NCBI RefSeq assembly: GCF_004570875.1
Contig: NZ_SPQK01000021.1
Location: 22,221-86,220 of the forward strand
Direction: 5' to 3'
Length of the DNA stretch: 64,000 nt
Origin: Blastococcus sp. CT_GayMR16
Lineage (GTDB): Bacteria > Actinomycetota > Actinomycetes > Mycobacteriales > Geodermatophilaceae
Part shown: piece by piece, positions 29,569 through 37,579 of the stretch
Layout of the letters: each line of letters starts with the position of its first letter
Numbering within the stretch: position 1 is the stretch's first letter
Translations under genes and position numbers: made by a program
Notes under the pieces: generated by a model
Seen by the model: the letters and a program-made list of their open reading frames with translations, nothing else
What the model was told of the DNA's origin: nothing
The model's database searches: none

Positions 29569-30680
29569 CCCACCGACTCGACCGTGCCGAGGCGCGGGCC
29601 ATCGCCGTGCGGGCACAGCTGCTGGATGCCCACCGGCCGGGGGACCTGCTCGACGTCGTCCGCCGGCTGACCCTGCTGCAGATCGACCCGACGGCGGCGA
29701 TCGCGCCCAACGCGGACCTGGTGGCGTGGAGCCGTCTGGGATCCGGCTACGCGACGGCGCAGCTGACGGAAGCGCTGGAGCGCGATCGCACCCTGTTCGA
29801 ACTGAACGCGCTCATCCGGCCGATCGAGGACCTGCGGCTGTACCGGGCGGACATGGCCGCCTGGCCCCAGTGGGAGGGCCGCCGCCAGTGGCTGCGGAGC
29901 AACGAGTCGTTCCGGCGCGACGTCCTCGCCCGGTTGCGGGAGGCCGGCCCGCTGCTGTCGCGCGACATCCCGGACACGGCGGTCGTGCCCTGGGTGTCGA
30001 CGGGCTGGACCCACAACCAGAACGTCACCCAGCTGCTCGAGTCGCTGATGATGCGCGGAGAGGTGGCCATCGCCGCACGGCGCGGACGGCAGCGGCTGTG
30101 GGACCTGGCCGAACGCGTCTACCCGGAGGACGTCGACGTCGTCCCGGCGGAGGAGGCCCACTGCATCCGGAACCAGCGCCGGCTGCAGGCACTCGGCATC
30201 GCCCGCGCCAAGACCACCGCCTTCCCCATGCAGCCCGGGGACGTCGGGGACGCGGGGGAGCCGGCGACCGTCGAGGGCGTGCCCGGCGAGTGGCGGGTCG
30301 ATCCCGCGGCGATCGGGCAGCCGTTCACCGGGCGGACGGCGCTGCTCTCACCGTTCGACCGCCTGCTGCACGACCGGCGGCGGGCGGAGGAGCTCTTCGG
30401 CTTCGAGTACCAGCTGGAGATGTACAAGCCGAAGGACAAGCGGCGATGGGGCTACTTCGCGCTGCCGGTGCTGCACTCCGACCGGCTCGTGGGGAAGCTG
30501 GATGCCACGGCGGACCGCAAGGACGGGCGGCTCGTCGTCCACGCGCTGCACGAGGACGTGCCGTTCACCGGGGCGATGCGGGACGACGTGCGCGAGGAGA
30601 TCGACCGGCTGGCCGAGTGGCTGCAGCTGAGCGTTGGGGAGCCGGGTCCGGGAGCGGCCCGTCCAGATGACTTGACATAA
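29565..30680 (+). CDS. YcaQ-type winged-helix DNA glycosylase family protein
   Basis: The 371-residue protein belongs to the HTH_42/YcaQ (AlkZ-like) family: RAEARAIAVRAQLLDAHRPG, LQIDPTAAIAPNADLVAWSR with the QxD-type active-site segment, and the C-terminal barrel (LLSPFDRLLHDRRRAEELFG, PKDKRRWGYFALPVLH). Family members remove bulky or crosslinked alkyl bases from DNA. GTG at 29565 overlaps the preceding stop. The gene's TAA stop lies inside the XerD arm of the dif-like site, so its last codons are constrained by that element. Confidence 0.9.
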   Translation: MTHRLDRAEARAIAVRAQLLDAHRPGDLLDVVRRLTLLQIDPTAAIAPNADLVAWSRLGSGYATAQLTEALERDRTLFELNALIRPIEDLRLYRADMAAWPQWEGRRQWLRSNESFRRDVLARLREAGPLLSRDIPDTAVVPWVSTGWTHNQNVTQLLESLMMRGEVAIAARRGRQRLWDLAERVYPEDVDVVPAEEAHCIRNQRRLQALGIARAKTTAFPMQPGDVGDAGEPATVEGVPGEWRVDPAAIGQPFTGRTALLSPFDRLLHDRRRAEELFGFEYQLEMYKPKDKRRWGYFALPVLHSDRLVGKLDATADRKDGRLVVHALHEDVPFTGAMRDDVREEIDRLAEWLQLSVGEPGPGAARPDDLT

Positions 30681-30697
30681 TGTGCATTATCGGCGCT
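30670..30697. other. dif: Putative dif site (XerC/XerD chromosome-dimer resolution)
   Basis: On the - strand the 28 bp read as an 11-base XerC arm AGCGCCGATAA (30697-30687), the 6-base centre TGCACA, and an 11-base XerD arm TTATGTCAAGT (30680-30670). The core CCGATAAT...CATTATGTCAA has the layout of actinobacterial dif sites. It contains the near-palindrome ATAATG-TG-CATTAT, strikingly AT-rich in this DNA. It overlaps the 3' end of the YcaQ-type gene and sits where gene-strand bias inverts. Confidence 0.8.
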
Positions 30698-31050
30698 GGT
30701 TCAGCAGGCTCAGAAGGGGGTTCGGCGTCCAAGATCAACTCCGACCCGACGTGCGCCCGGTCGACCATCCACACGCCGCCGCGCACCACCGTCGGCAATC
30801 CGCCGGGCTCGTCGTCCTCCGGCGCCCGCACCCCGGAGCCGCGCCACCCCGTCGGCACTGGGCGGTCGCTCCCGACTGCTGCGAACTCGTGCCCGCCGGC
30901 GGTTCGCGTTTCATGATCAACTCCCCCGCTCTGTTGATCTTGCTTCCTCGGAAACCAAGATCAAGAGCTTCAGGCCTGTTGTTCGACCGGCTCAGCGGCT
31001 CGTGACCGCCCCCGGATGGCTGGTCCCCCCATCCGCCTACACCACCCGTC
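30698..31050. other. Non-coding stretch after dif, with GATC-containing repeats
   Basis: No convincing gene was found in these ~350 bases. They carry AAGATCAAC, ATGATCAAC and AAGATCAAG motifs at 30730, 30913 and 30957, and one strong inverted repeat (separate entry). Short open frames here lack ribosome-binding sites and conserved features. Confidence 0.6.
30934..30964. repeat. Inverted repeat TTGATCTTG / CAAGATCAA
   Basis: Two perfect 9-base arms (30934-30942 and 30956-30964) flank 13 bases and form a stable stem-loop. The surrounding motifs are repeated nearby, so it looks like part of a dispersed palindromic repeat. Confidence 0.6.
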
Positions 31051-31069
31051 TAACGTCACAGTGACGTTA
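31051..31069. promoter_or_regulatory. Perfect 19-bp palindrome, operator-like
   Basis: TAACGTCAC-A-GTGACGTTA is perfectly symmetric. It is followed by GGAAGG and ATG (31080) that opens only a 30-codon frame, and is 61 bases upstream of the lipoprotein start. It has the form of a MerR- or TetR-type operator. Confidence 0.65.
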
Positions 31070-31116
31070 GGAAGGTGATATGGGCGGCTCGACGGGCGCC
31101 GGCGTCCGGGTGTTCG

Positions 31117-31122
31117 TAGGGT
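31117..31122 (+). promoter_or_regulatory. -10 element for lipoprotein gene
   Basis: TAGGGT ends 7 bases before the ATG at 31130; the GAGGA between is too close for a ribosome-binding site, so a leaderless transcript fits better. Confidence 0.5.
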
Positions 31123-31129
31123 CGAGGAC

Positions 31130-31363
31130 ATGGAGATCCGACGACCGATCGTTGCGCTCATCACCGCCCTGACGCTGGTCGGCGGAGGCGCGCTGACCGC
31201 CTGCGGCGACCCGACCGAGAGCGGCACGGGCACACCGAAGGACACGGCGGAGAACACCAGCGGGAACGATCCCTCCGACGAGTCGCAGGGCAACCTGCCG
31301 GACAACAGCGACCCGGACGAGGACTCCGACCCGGACTCCGGGAGCGGCACCGGCAACAACTGA
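31130..31363 (+). CDS. Small acidic lipoprotein
   Basis: A 77-residue protein with a lipoprotein signal peptide: basic start MEIRRP, hydrophobic core, and lipobox LTAC (Cys25). The mature part is disordered, very rich in Asp, Ser, Gly and Asn, with no domain. It should be anchored to the outer face of the membrane. Function unknown. A perfect 19-bp palindrome lies 61 bases upstream. Confidence 0.8.
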   Translation: MEIRRPIVALITALTLVGGGALTACGDPTESGTGTPKDTAENTSGNDPSDESQGNLPDNSDPDEDSDPDSGSGTGNN

Positions 31364-31367
31364 CGGA

Positions 31368-31775
31368 TCAGCCGGTGCGCTCGGTGACCCAGAGCCGGTC
31401 CAGGCGCCCGGTGGAGCGCAGCAGCTCGGCGAGCTGGCGTTCGAGCTCGGCCTTGGTCGGGCGTTCGGTCAGCAGCGTCTGTGCGTCCTCCAACGCGCAG
31501 CGCAGCTGGTACAGCCGGTCCTGCAGGCCGTCGAGCTCCGTGCGCGACACGAGGACGACGTCGCCCGGCAGGCCCGCCTTCGCCGTCGCCGACCGCTGCT
31601 CGTAGGCCCGCTGACGGCACGCCTGGCCGCAGTACAACCGCGGGCGGCCCACGGACCCCTGCTCGGGGAGGACGCGGCGGCACCAACCGCACCGCCGCTG
31701 CTCCCCGCTCCCCCGGTTGGGGATGGGGGCGACGGGAACCTCGGTCGCCGTGCCCGCTGCGTGTCGCTCTGCCAC
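31368..31775 (-). CDS. Zinc-finger-like protein with C-terminal coiled coil
   Basis: A 135-residue protein with a four-cysteine cluster CGWCRRVL...RLYCGQACRQRAYEQR (about residues 29-61), resembling treble-clef knuckles of actinobacterial proteins, then a helical segment with heptads (LDGLQDRLYQLRCALEDAQT). Function unknown; nucleic-acid or protein binding is a guess. It converges with the lipoprotein gene and its start is 72 bases from the divergent C-S lyase gene. Confidence 0.85.
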   Translation of the reverse strand: MAERHAAGTATEVPVAPIPNRGSGEQRRCGWCRRVLPEQGSVGRPRLYCGQACRQRAYEQRSATAKAGLPGDVVLVSRTELDGLQDRLYQLRCALEDAQTLLTERPTKAELERQLAELLRSTGRLDRLWVTERTG

Positions 31776-31847
31776 GTCTGGGCACGGTAGACGTCACAGG
31801 CGACAGTCCTGGGCGAACACGCCCGACAACAGCGCAGGAGGCGTCGG

Positions 31848-33029
31848 ATGGCCATATCGGAGCCTCCCGGGCTACCGGCGTTCGACGCTCTGACCGAGGC
31901 CGGTCTGCGGGAGGGCCGCAGCCTCAAGTGGACCCGGTACGGGACGGCGATCGGTGCGTTCGTCGCCGAGATGGACTTCGGCACCGCGCCCGTCGTCACC
32001 CGCAGCCTGTCCGGGACCGTCGAGCGGGGGCAGCTCGGCTACCTGACCCCGGAGGCCGCCGCGGACATGGCGCGCGCCTGCGCCGGCTGGCAGGCCCGGC
32101 GGTACGGCTGGGAGGTGCCTCCGGCATGGATCACGCCGCTGGCCGACGTCGTCGCGGGCCTGCAGGCGGCCATCGAGCGGTTCACGCCGCCGGGGACCCC
32201 GATCGTCCTGCCGACCCCGGCTTACATGCCGTTCCTGGCCGTCCCGGGCGCGCTGGGCCGCGAGCTGATCCAGGTGCCCATGGTCGATCGCGCCGGCCGG
32301 ATGGGCTACGACCTCGACGGCATCGCGGCAGCGTTCGACCGCGGTGCCCGCCTCGTCGTCCACGTGAACCCGCACAACCCGCTCGGCCGGGTCTTCGCCG
32401 TCGACGAGCAGCTGGCCCTGGCCGACGTCGTGTCGGCCGCCGGCGCCCGGGTCTTCGCCGACGAGATCCACGCGCCCCTGGTCTACCCGGGCGCCACGCA
32501 CCGCCCTTACGCCTCCCTGTCCCCCGAGACGGCCCGGCACACCGTCACGGCGACGTCGACGTCGAAGGCCTGGAACGTGCCGGGGCTCAAGACGGCGCAG
32601 CTGATCCTGTCCAACGCCGAGGACGCCGAGCACTGGGCACGGGTCGGCTTCCTGTACGGCCACGGCGCGTCCACACCGGGCGTCCTGGCCGCGACGGCCG
32701 CCTACGACGAGGGCGCCCAGTGGCTGGACGACGTCCTGGCGTACCTGGACGGGAACCGCCGCTTCCTGGCCGAGCTCCTCGCCGAGCGGCTCCCGCAGGT
32801 GGGCTACACGCCGCCGGAGGGCACCTACCTGGCCTGGCTGGACTGCCGGCGGCTGGGTCTCGAGGGCTCGGCGGGCGCCTTCTTCCTCGACCGGGGCGGC
32901 GTGGCGCTGGTCGACGGACCGGAGTGCGGGCCGCCGGGAGCCGGGCACGTCCGACTCAACTTCGCGACACCGAGGCCGGTCCTGACGACGATCGTGGAGC
33001 GGATGGCCGCCGCCGTGGGTGCGCGCTGA
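31848..33029 (+). CDS. MalY/PatB-type PLP-dependent C-S lyase / aminotransferase
   Basis: A 393-residue fold-type I enzyme. The PLP lysine is in TSTSKAWNVPGLK, with HVNPHNPLGR and FADEIHAPLVYPG as cofactor motifs. The layout is that of PatB/MalY cystathionine beta-lyases, which release homocysteine, pyruvate and ammonia; an aminotransferase activity cannot be excluded. GGAGG lies 7 bases before the ATG. It is the first of a + strand run. Confidence 0.92.
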   Translation: MAISEPPGLPAFDALTEAGLREGRSLKWTRYGTAIGAFVAEMDFGTAPVVTRSLSGTVERGQLGYLTPEAAADMARACAGWQARRYGWEVPPAWITPLADVVAGLQAAIERFTPPGTPIVLPTPAYMPFLAVPGALGRELIQVPMVDRAGRMGYDLDGIAAAFDRGARLVVHVNPHNPLGRVFAVDEQLALADVVSAAGARVFADEIHAPLVYPGATHRPYASLSPETARHTVTATSTSKAWNVPGLKTAQLILSNAEDAEHWARVGFLYGHGASTPGVLAATAAYDEGAQWLDDVLAYLDGNRRFLAELLAERLPQVGYTPPEGTYLAWLDCRRLGLEGSAGAFFLDRGGVALVDGPECGPPGAGHVRLNFATPRPVLTTIVERMAAAVGAR

Positions 33030-33048
33030 CCGGCGCGCCCGGCCCCAC

Positions 33049-33054
33049 TAGCGT
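33049..33054 (+). promoter_or_regulatory. -10 element for leaderless glycerophosphodiesterase gene
   Basis: TAGCGT ends 6 bases before the GTG at 33061. No ribosome-binding site is present in the gap. Confidence 0.45.
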
Positions 33055-33060
33055 GTCGTC

Positions 33061-33837
33061 GTGCCCGCCGCGCGTTACGCCTACCTCGACGGGCCGCTCC
33101 CCCTGGCGATGGCGCACCGCGGCGGGGCGATCGAGCACCTCGAGAACACCCTGCCGGCCTTCCAGGCCTGCGTGGACCTGGGCTACCGCTACCTCGAGAC
33201 GGACGTGCGGGTGACCGCGGACGGCGTCCCGGTCGTCTTCCACGACCCCACGCTGGAACGGGTCACCGACCGCCCCGGGCGGGTCGAGCACCTGACCTGG
33301 GCGGAGGTGTCGACGGCGCGGATCGGTGGGCGCGAGCCGATCCTCCGGCTGGAGGACCTGCTGGGCGCCTGGCCCGACGTCCGCTTCAACCTCGACATCA
33401 AGGCCGCCGGCGTCCTGGCCCCCCTGGTGCGCACGGTCAGGCGGCTCAAGGTCGCCGACCGCATCTGCCTCGGCTCGTTCTCCGACGCCCGGATCGCCGC
33501 CGCACGCCGGCTCTTCGGGCCCGCCGTCTGCACCTCACTGGGACCCCGCGGGGTCGCCGCCCTGCGGCTGTCCTCCTACTCCCCCCGCGCAGCCGGCCTC
33601 GTCCGCATCCAGGCCGGCTGCGCCCAGGTCCCGCTGCAGCTCGGCGGCCGGGCGCTGGTCGACGAGCGCTTCCTCGCCGCCGCCCATGCCCGGGACCTGC
33701 AGGTGCACGTCTGGACGGTCGACACAGCGGAGGAGGCCACCGCCATGCTCGATCTCGGCGTCGACGGCGTCATGACCGACCGCCCCGCCATGCTCCGCGA
33801 GCTGCTCGAGAAGCGCGGCCAGTGGGCGCCCCGGTGA
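33061..33837 (+). CDS. Glycerophosphodiester phosphodiesterase
   Basis: A 258-residue cytoplasmic GDPD (UgpQ/GlpQ-like TIM barrel) that hydrolyses glycerophosphodiesters to glycerol 3-phosphate and an alcohol. Catalytic motifs are HRGGAIEHLENT (first His, Glu, Asn), ETDVRVTADGVPVVFHDPTL (metal Glu/Asp and second His), and the barrel end VWTVDT / GVDGVMTDRP. No signal peptide is present. Its stop overlaps the next start by 4 bases (GTGA), coupling it to the acyltransferase. Confidence 0.94.
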   Translation: MPAARYAYLDGPLPLAMAHRGGAIEHLENTLPAFQACVDLGYRYLETDVRVTADGVPVVFHDPTLERVTDRPGRVEHLTWAEVSTARIGGREPILRLEDLLGAWPDVRFNLDIKAAGVLAPLVRTVRRLKVADRICLGSFSDARIAAARRLFGPAVCTSLGPRGVAALRLSSYSPRAAGLVRIQAGCAQVPLQLGGRALVDERFLAAAHARDLQVHVWTVDTAEEATAMLDLGVDGVMTDRPAMLRELLEKRGQWAPR

Positions 33838-34736
33838 GCCTCGGGACACGGCTGTGCACGGCGCTGACCACATGGCGGCCGGTCCCGCCGCCGCTGCCCG
33901 ACGACCTCGCCCAGCTGGTCAAGCCGGACGACCCGGACTGGTTCGCCCGCGAGATGGCCATCGCCGCGGCTCCCCCGTGGTGGTTCTGGACGTTTATGCT
34001 CCGCCGGTTCTCCTGGCTCGTGAGCATCTTCGGCCGGATCGAGGTGACCGGTGAGATCCCGGCGGAGCTGCGCAACGGCCCGCTGCTGTTCGCCGCCAAC
34101 CACATCGGCGACTTCGACCCGTTCGTCGTCGCGGTGGCGCTGCACAAGGTCGGCGCCGTCCCGCGGATCATGGCCACCGGCGGGATCATCTCCGCCCCCG
34201 TCGCCGGCCCCCTGCTGGAGCGCACCGGGGCCATCCGGGTCGAGCGCGGCACCGAGCTCGCGCGGCACGCCGTGCGGGTCACCGAGGTCGCCCTCGTCCA
34301 GGGCGGGCACGTCGTGGCCTACCCGGAGGGGCGGGTGGGCCTGACGCCCGACGGCTGGCCGGAGCGCGGCCGGACGGGCATGGCGCGGCTCGCGCTGGGC
34401 ATGGGTGTGCCCGTCCTCCCGGTGAGCCAGTGGGGCGCGCACGAGGTCCTCCAGTACGGCAACGACTGGGGCAAGCTGCGCACGGTGCTGTCGGCGCTGG
34501 TCCGCCGGCCCGCCCTGCAGGTGCACGTCGGACCGCCCGTGCCGCTCGACGACCTGCAGATGGGCCGGGTCGGCGACGCCAACCGCGCCCGCTACCGCAT
34601 CGCCGCGGCGATCACGCGCGGCCTGGTCCCGCTCCGCGCCGGCGAGGAGGACCGGCCGCACTACGTCGACCACACCCGCCCGACCACCGCGGTCGCCGCC
34701 TACCCCGGCGGGATCGTCCCGGACGACGTCCCGTGA
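33834..34736 (+). CDS. PlsC-type lysophospholipid acyltransferase
   Basis: A 300-residue membrane-associated acyltransferase with the HX4D motif in AANHIGDFDPF and the substrate-binding motif AYPEGRVGLT. It should acylate lysophosphatidic acid or a related lipid. The GTG at 33834 overlaps the glycerophosphodiesterase stop; a longer start at 33822 is possible. Together with the glycerophosphodiesterase it suggests phospholipid turnover. The last ~30 residues carry a Tyr/Arg-rich tail. Confidence 0.9.
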   Translation: MSLGTRLCTALTTWRPVPPPLPDDLAQLVKPDDPDWFAREMAIAAAPPWWFWTFMLRRFSWLVSIFGRIEVTGEIPAELRNGPLLFAANHIGDFDPFVVAVALHKVGAVPRIMATGGIISAPVAGPLLERTGAIRVERGTELARHAVRVTEVALVQGGHVVAYPEGRVGLTPDGWPERGRTGMARLALGMGVPVLPVSQWGAHEVLQYGNDWGKLRTVLSALVRRPALQVHVGPPVPLDDLQMGRVGDANRARYRIAAAITRGLVPLRAGEEDRPHYVDHTRPTTAVAAYPGGIVPDDVP

Positions 34737-34827
34737 CCCACGACGCGATGATGCCCGTGAGCACGGATCGGGTGACGGTGCCCGGTCGGTGCTGGACCGG
34801 CTGCCCGACGGCTGGGAACCTGCGCCG

Positions 34828-36213
34828 GTGACCACTGCGCCGCCCGCCACCGGAGCCGGGCCTGCCGACCCGCCCGTCGACCGTGCCCTGAAGCGCGAAC
34901 GCTTCGGCTGGTACTCCTACGACTGGGCGATGTCGGTCTTCAACACCTCGGTGACGACCGTCTTTCTCGCCCCGTACCTGACCTCGATCGCGGAGTCGGC
35001 CGCCGACGCCGACGGCCGGATCCACCCGCTGGGCATCAGCGTCCCGTCGGGCAGCTACTTCGGCTACGTCCTGTCCCTGTCGGTCGTGCTGCAGGTGCTG
35101 GTTCTCCCGCTCACCGGCGCCATCGCCGACCGCAGCGGCCGCAAGCGCCAGCTGCTGGCCGCCTTCGCGACCCTGGGCTCGCTGTGCACGATGGCGATGT
35201 TCTTCGTCGCCGACGAGCGCTATCTGCTCGGTGCCGCGCTGTTCGTCGTCGCCAACCTCTGCTTCGGAGCGGCCACGGTCGTCTACTACTCCTGGCTGCC
35301 CGACCTGGCCGGGCCGGACGAGCGGGACGCCGTCTCGAGCCGCGGCTGGGCCATCGGCTACCTCGGCGGGGCGCTGCTGCTGGCGCTGAGCCTGGGCCTG
35401 TTCACCAACTACGAGAGCCTCGGACTGACCGAGGGCGAGGCCGTGCGGATCTGCTTGGCGTCGGCCGGGGTGTGGTGGGCCGGCTTCACCGTCGTCAGCG
35501 TCACCCTGCTGCGCAACCGCCGTCCCCGGGACGTCGAGCCGGTCGCCGGCGGCCGGTCCGCCGGGGCGCTCGCCGGGGGCTTCCGGCAGCTGGGTGCGAC
35601 GCTCCGGGACCTGCGCCGGTACCGGCTGACCCTGTGGTTCCTTGCCGCCTACCTGCTCTTCAACGACGGCGTGCAGACGGTCATCGGGGTCTCGGCGCAG
35701 TACGGGAAGGAACAGCTCGAGCTGTCCCAGACCACGCTGGTCTCGGCGATCCTGCTGGTCCAGGTCGTCGCCTTCTTCGGGGCGCTCGCCCTGGGCCGGA
35801 TCGCGGCGCACGTGGGTGCCAAGCGCACCATCCTCTGGGCGCTGGTGGTGTGGACCGGTGTGCTCGTCATCGCCTACTTCCTGCAGGCCGGGGCCGCGCT
35901 GCAGTTCTACGGCCTCGCGACCATCATCGGTTTCGTCCTGGGCGGCACCCAGGCGCTGTCCCGGTCGCTGTTCAGCCAGCTCATCCCGCCCGGCAGGGAG
36001 GCCGAGTACTTCGGCTTCTACGAGATCAGCGACCGCGGCACGAGCTGGCTGGGTCCGTTCCTGTTCGCGCTGACCTACCAGCTGACCGAGTCCTACCGGT
36101 ACGCGATCTTCAGCCTGATCTTCTTCTTCGTCGTCGGCGGGATCATGCTGGCGAAGCTGAACATCCGCCAGGCGATCATCGAGGCCGGGAACACCCCACC
36201 GGAGCGCCTGTGA
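34828..36213 (+). CDS. MFS transporter, UMF1/Atg22-like
   Basis: The protein has about twelve hydrophobic segments and the UMF1 signature FGWYSYDWAMSVFNTSVTTV at the first helix, GAIADRSGRKRQLL (MFS motif A) in the second loop, GGTQALSRSLFSQLIPPGRE and FYEISDRGTSWLGPF near the C-terminus. Bacterial UMF1 members are uncharacterised; efflux of a metabolite is plausible. GTG at 34828 (461 residues) is used; GTG at 34789 adds 13 residues. It overlaps the thymidine kinase start by 4 bases. Confidence 0.9.
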   Translation: MTTAPPATGAGPADPPVDRALKRERFGWYSYDWAMSVFNTSVTTVFLAPYLTSIAESAADADGRIHPLGISVPSGSYFGYVLSLSVVLQVLVLPLTGAIADRSGRKRQLLAAFATLGSLCTMAMFFVADERYLLGAALFVVANLCFGAATVVYYSWLPDLAGPDERDAVSSRGWAIGYLGGALLLALSLGLFTNYESLGLTEGEAVRICLASAGVWWAGFTVVSVTLLRNRRPRDVEPVAGGRSAGALAGGFRQLGATLRDLRRYRLTLWFLAAYLLFNDGVQTVIGVSAQYGKEQLELSQTTLVSAILLVQVVAFFGALALGRIAAHVGAKRTILWALVVWTGVLVIAYFLQAGAALQFYGLATIIGFVLGGTQALSRSLFSQLIPPGREAEYFGFYEISDRGTSWLGPFLFALTYQLTESYRYAIFSLIFFFVVGGIMLAKLNIRQAIIEAGNTPPERL

Positions 36214-36977
36214 CAGCCGGCTCTCCTCCCGAGGAGTCCGACCACCCGACCGCACCCATACCGCTGCCGGTGCCGGCGTCCGTGCCCGCCTCCGGTGACC
36301 GGCGGCGGCACCCCGCTCCGGCACACCTGCGCTTCTTCCACGGGCCGATGGACTGCGGGAAGTCGACGCTGGCCCTGCAGGTCGACCACAACCAGCGCCG
36401 GCAGGGCCGCCACGGACTGCTCGTCACCCAGGGCGACCGCTCCTCGGCTCCGCAGATCAGCTCCCGGGTGGGGCTCTCCCGGGACGCCGTCGAGGTCGAC
36501 GCCGCCACCGATCTGCGGCTGCTGGTCCGGAACCGGTGGGCCGACGGGCACCGGGTGGACTACCTGATCGCCGACGAGGCGCAGTTCCTCACCGCCGTCC
36601 AGGTCGACCAGCTCGCCGACCTCGTCGACGACTGGCACGTGGACGTCTACGCGTTCGGGCTCACCACCGACTTCCGGGCCCACCTGTTCCCGGGCACCCA
36701 GCGGCTGCTGGAGGTCGCCGACGACGTCCAGCGGGTGCAGGTCGAGGTGCTCTGCTGGTGCGGCCTCCCGGGCCTGCTGAACGCCCGCGTGGTCGACGGC
36801 GTCATGGTCCGCTCGGGTGAGACGGTCGTGGTCGCCGACACCGCCGCGGTCGATCCGGCGGACACCGAGGGCGGCTCCTCTCCCGCCGTCCGGTACCAGG
36901 TGCTCTGCCGCCGGCACTACGTCCGCGGGGAACTCGGCCCGACCACGGCCGGTCCGGGACAGCTCTCCCTGTCCTGA
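36210..36977 (+). CDS. tdk: Thymidine kinase, type II
   Basis: A 255-residue enzyme for the thymidine salvage step. A disordered Pro-rich N-terminus (~40 residues) precedes the core: P-loop HGPMDCGKST, LLVTQGD, the Walker-B/lasso motif DEAQFLT, and the zinc-binding cysteines in CWCGLPG and LCRRHY. The N-terminal extension is longer than in classic TK. GTG at 36210 overlaps the MFS stop (GTGA), so the genes are cotranscribed. Confidence 0.93.
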   Translation: MTAGSPPEESDHPTAPIPLPVPASVPASGDRRRHPAPAHLRFFHGPMDCGKSTLALQVDHNQRRQGRHGLLVTQGDRSSAPQISSRVGLSRDAVEVDAATDLRLLVRNRWADGHRVDYLIADEAQFLTAVQVDQLADLVDDWHVDVYAFGLTTDFRAHLFPGTQRLLEVADDVQRVQVEVLCWCGLPGLLNARVVDGVMVRSGETVVVADTAAVDPADTEGGSSPAVRYQVLCRRHYVRGELGPTTAGPGQLSLS

Positions 36978-37056
36978 ACAGGGGCGATCGCTCACTCGTC
37001 CGGGGGGCACCCACGCTCGGAATATGACCCCATGCGATGATGAGCAACTGATTCGG

Positions 37057-37083
37057 GGGAATCTCGACGCGATTTCTGTCGTT
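37057..37083 (+). promoter_or_regulatory. SigR/SigH-type promoter of rbpA
   Basis: GGGAAT (37057-37062) and GTT (37081-37083) are separated by exactly 18 bases, the consensus of thiol-oxidative-stress sigma factors of the SigR/SigH group. It is 90 bases upstream of the rbpA start. In Streptomyces rbpA belongs to the SigR regulon, which supports the call. Confidence 0.7.
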
Positions 37084-37172
37084 CATCTCTGTGAGTCGCC
37101 GGTACCTGGGTATGTCCTTGGTCGCCGGACACGATTTTCGACCGACACCAATGAACGAGAGGACGGTGGGCC

Positions 37173-37517
37173 ATGGGCGAGCGTTCCCTGCGCGGCAGCC
37201 GACTGGGCAGCGTCAGCTACGAGACCGAGCGGAACACCGCGCCCATCGAGCGGCAGTACGCCGAGTACCGGTGCCCCTCGGGCCACCTGTTCACGGTGCC
37301 GTTCGCTGACGACGCCGAGCTTCCCGACACGTGGGAGTGCAAGTTCGACGGTGGCGCGGCCAAGCTGGTCGGCGGTGCCGAGCCGGCACCCAAGAAGGTC
37401 AAGCCGCCGCGCACCCACTGGGACATGCTGCTCGAGCGTCGTTCCGTCGAGGACCTCGAAGAGGTGCTCGCCGAGCGGCTCGACGTGCTTCGCGGCCGGC
37501 GTACCCGCGCCAGCTGA
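37173..37517 (+). CDS. rbpA: RNA polymerase-binding protein RbpA
   Basis: A 114-residue actinobacterial transcription factor that binds RNA polymerase and group-1/2 sigma factors and stimulates promoter opening. Visible: LRGSRLGSVSYETERN at the N-terminus, the zinc-ribbon-like core (YRCPSGHLFTVPFADDAELP, WECKFDGG), the basic linker and the sigma-interacting tail KPPRTHWDMLLERRSVEDLE. GTG/ATG choice: ATG at 37173 fits the family. A SigR-type promoter lies upstream and a 17-bp terminator hairpin downstream, so it is a single-gene unit. Confidence 0.96.
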   Translation: MGERSLRGSRLGSVSYETERNTAPIERQYAEYRCPSGHLFTVPFADDAELPDTWECKFDGGAAKLVGGAEPAPKKVKPPRTHWDMLLERRSVEDLEEVLAERLDVLRGRRTRAS

Positions 37518-37519
37518 GT

Positions 37520-37578
37520 AAGGACCCCTCTGCCCCCCGCACCTCGCAAGCTCGACGCGGGACCCTGCAGAGGGGCCG
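37520..37578 (+). repeat. Dispersed GGACCCC/CTCGCA repeat, copy B
   Basis: Starts AAGGACCCCTCTGC three bases after the rbpA stop, then CCTCGCAAGCTCG and GGGACCCTGCAGAGGGG. CCCCTCTGC (37525-37533) pairs with GCAGAGGGG (37567-37575). Compare 14516-14573 and 40855-40904. Confidence 0.65.
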
Positions 37579-37579
37579 C

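Noticed and set aside
30680..30916. Open frame of 78 codons starting inside the dif site
   Set aside because: Low-complexity translation, no ribosome-binding site, frame overlaps repeats.
31080..31172. 30-codon ORF after the 19-bp palindrome as a real peptide
   Set aside because: It runs into the lipoprotein gene in another frame and has no distinctive composition; kept only as a finding about the promoter.
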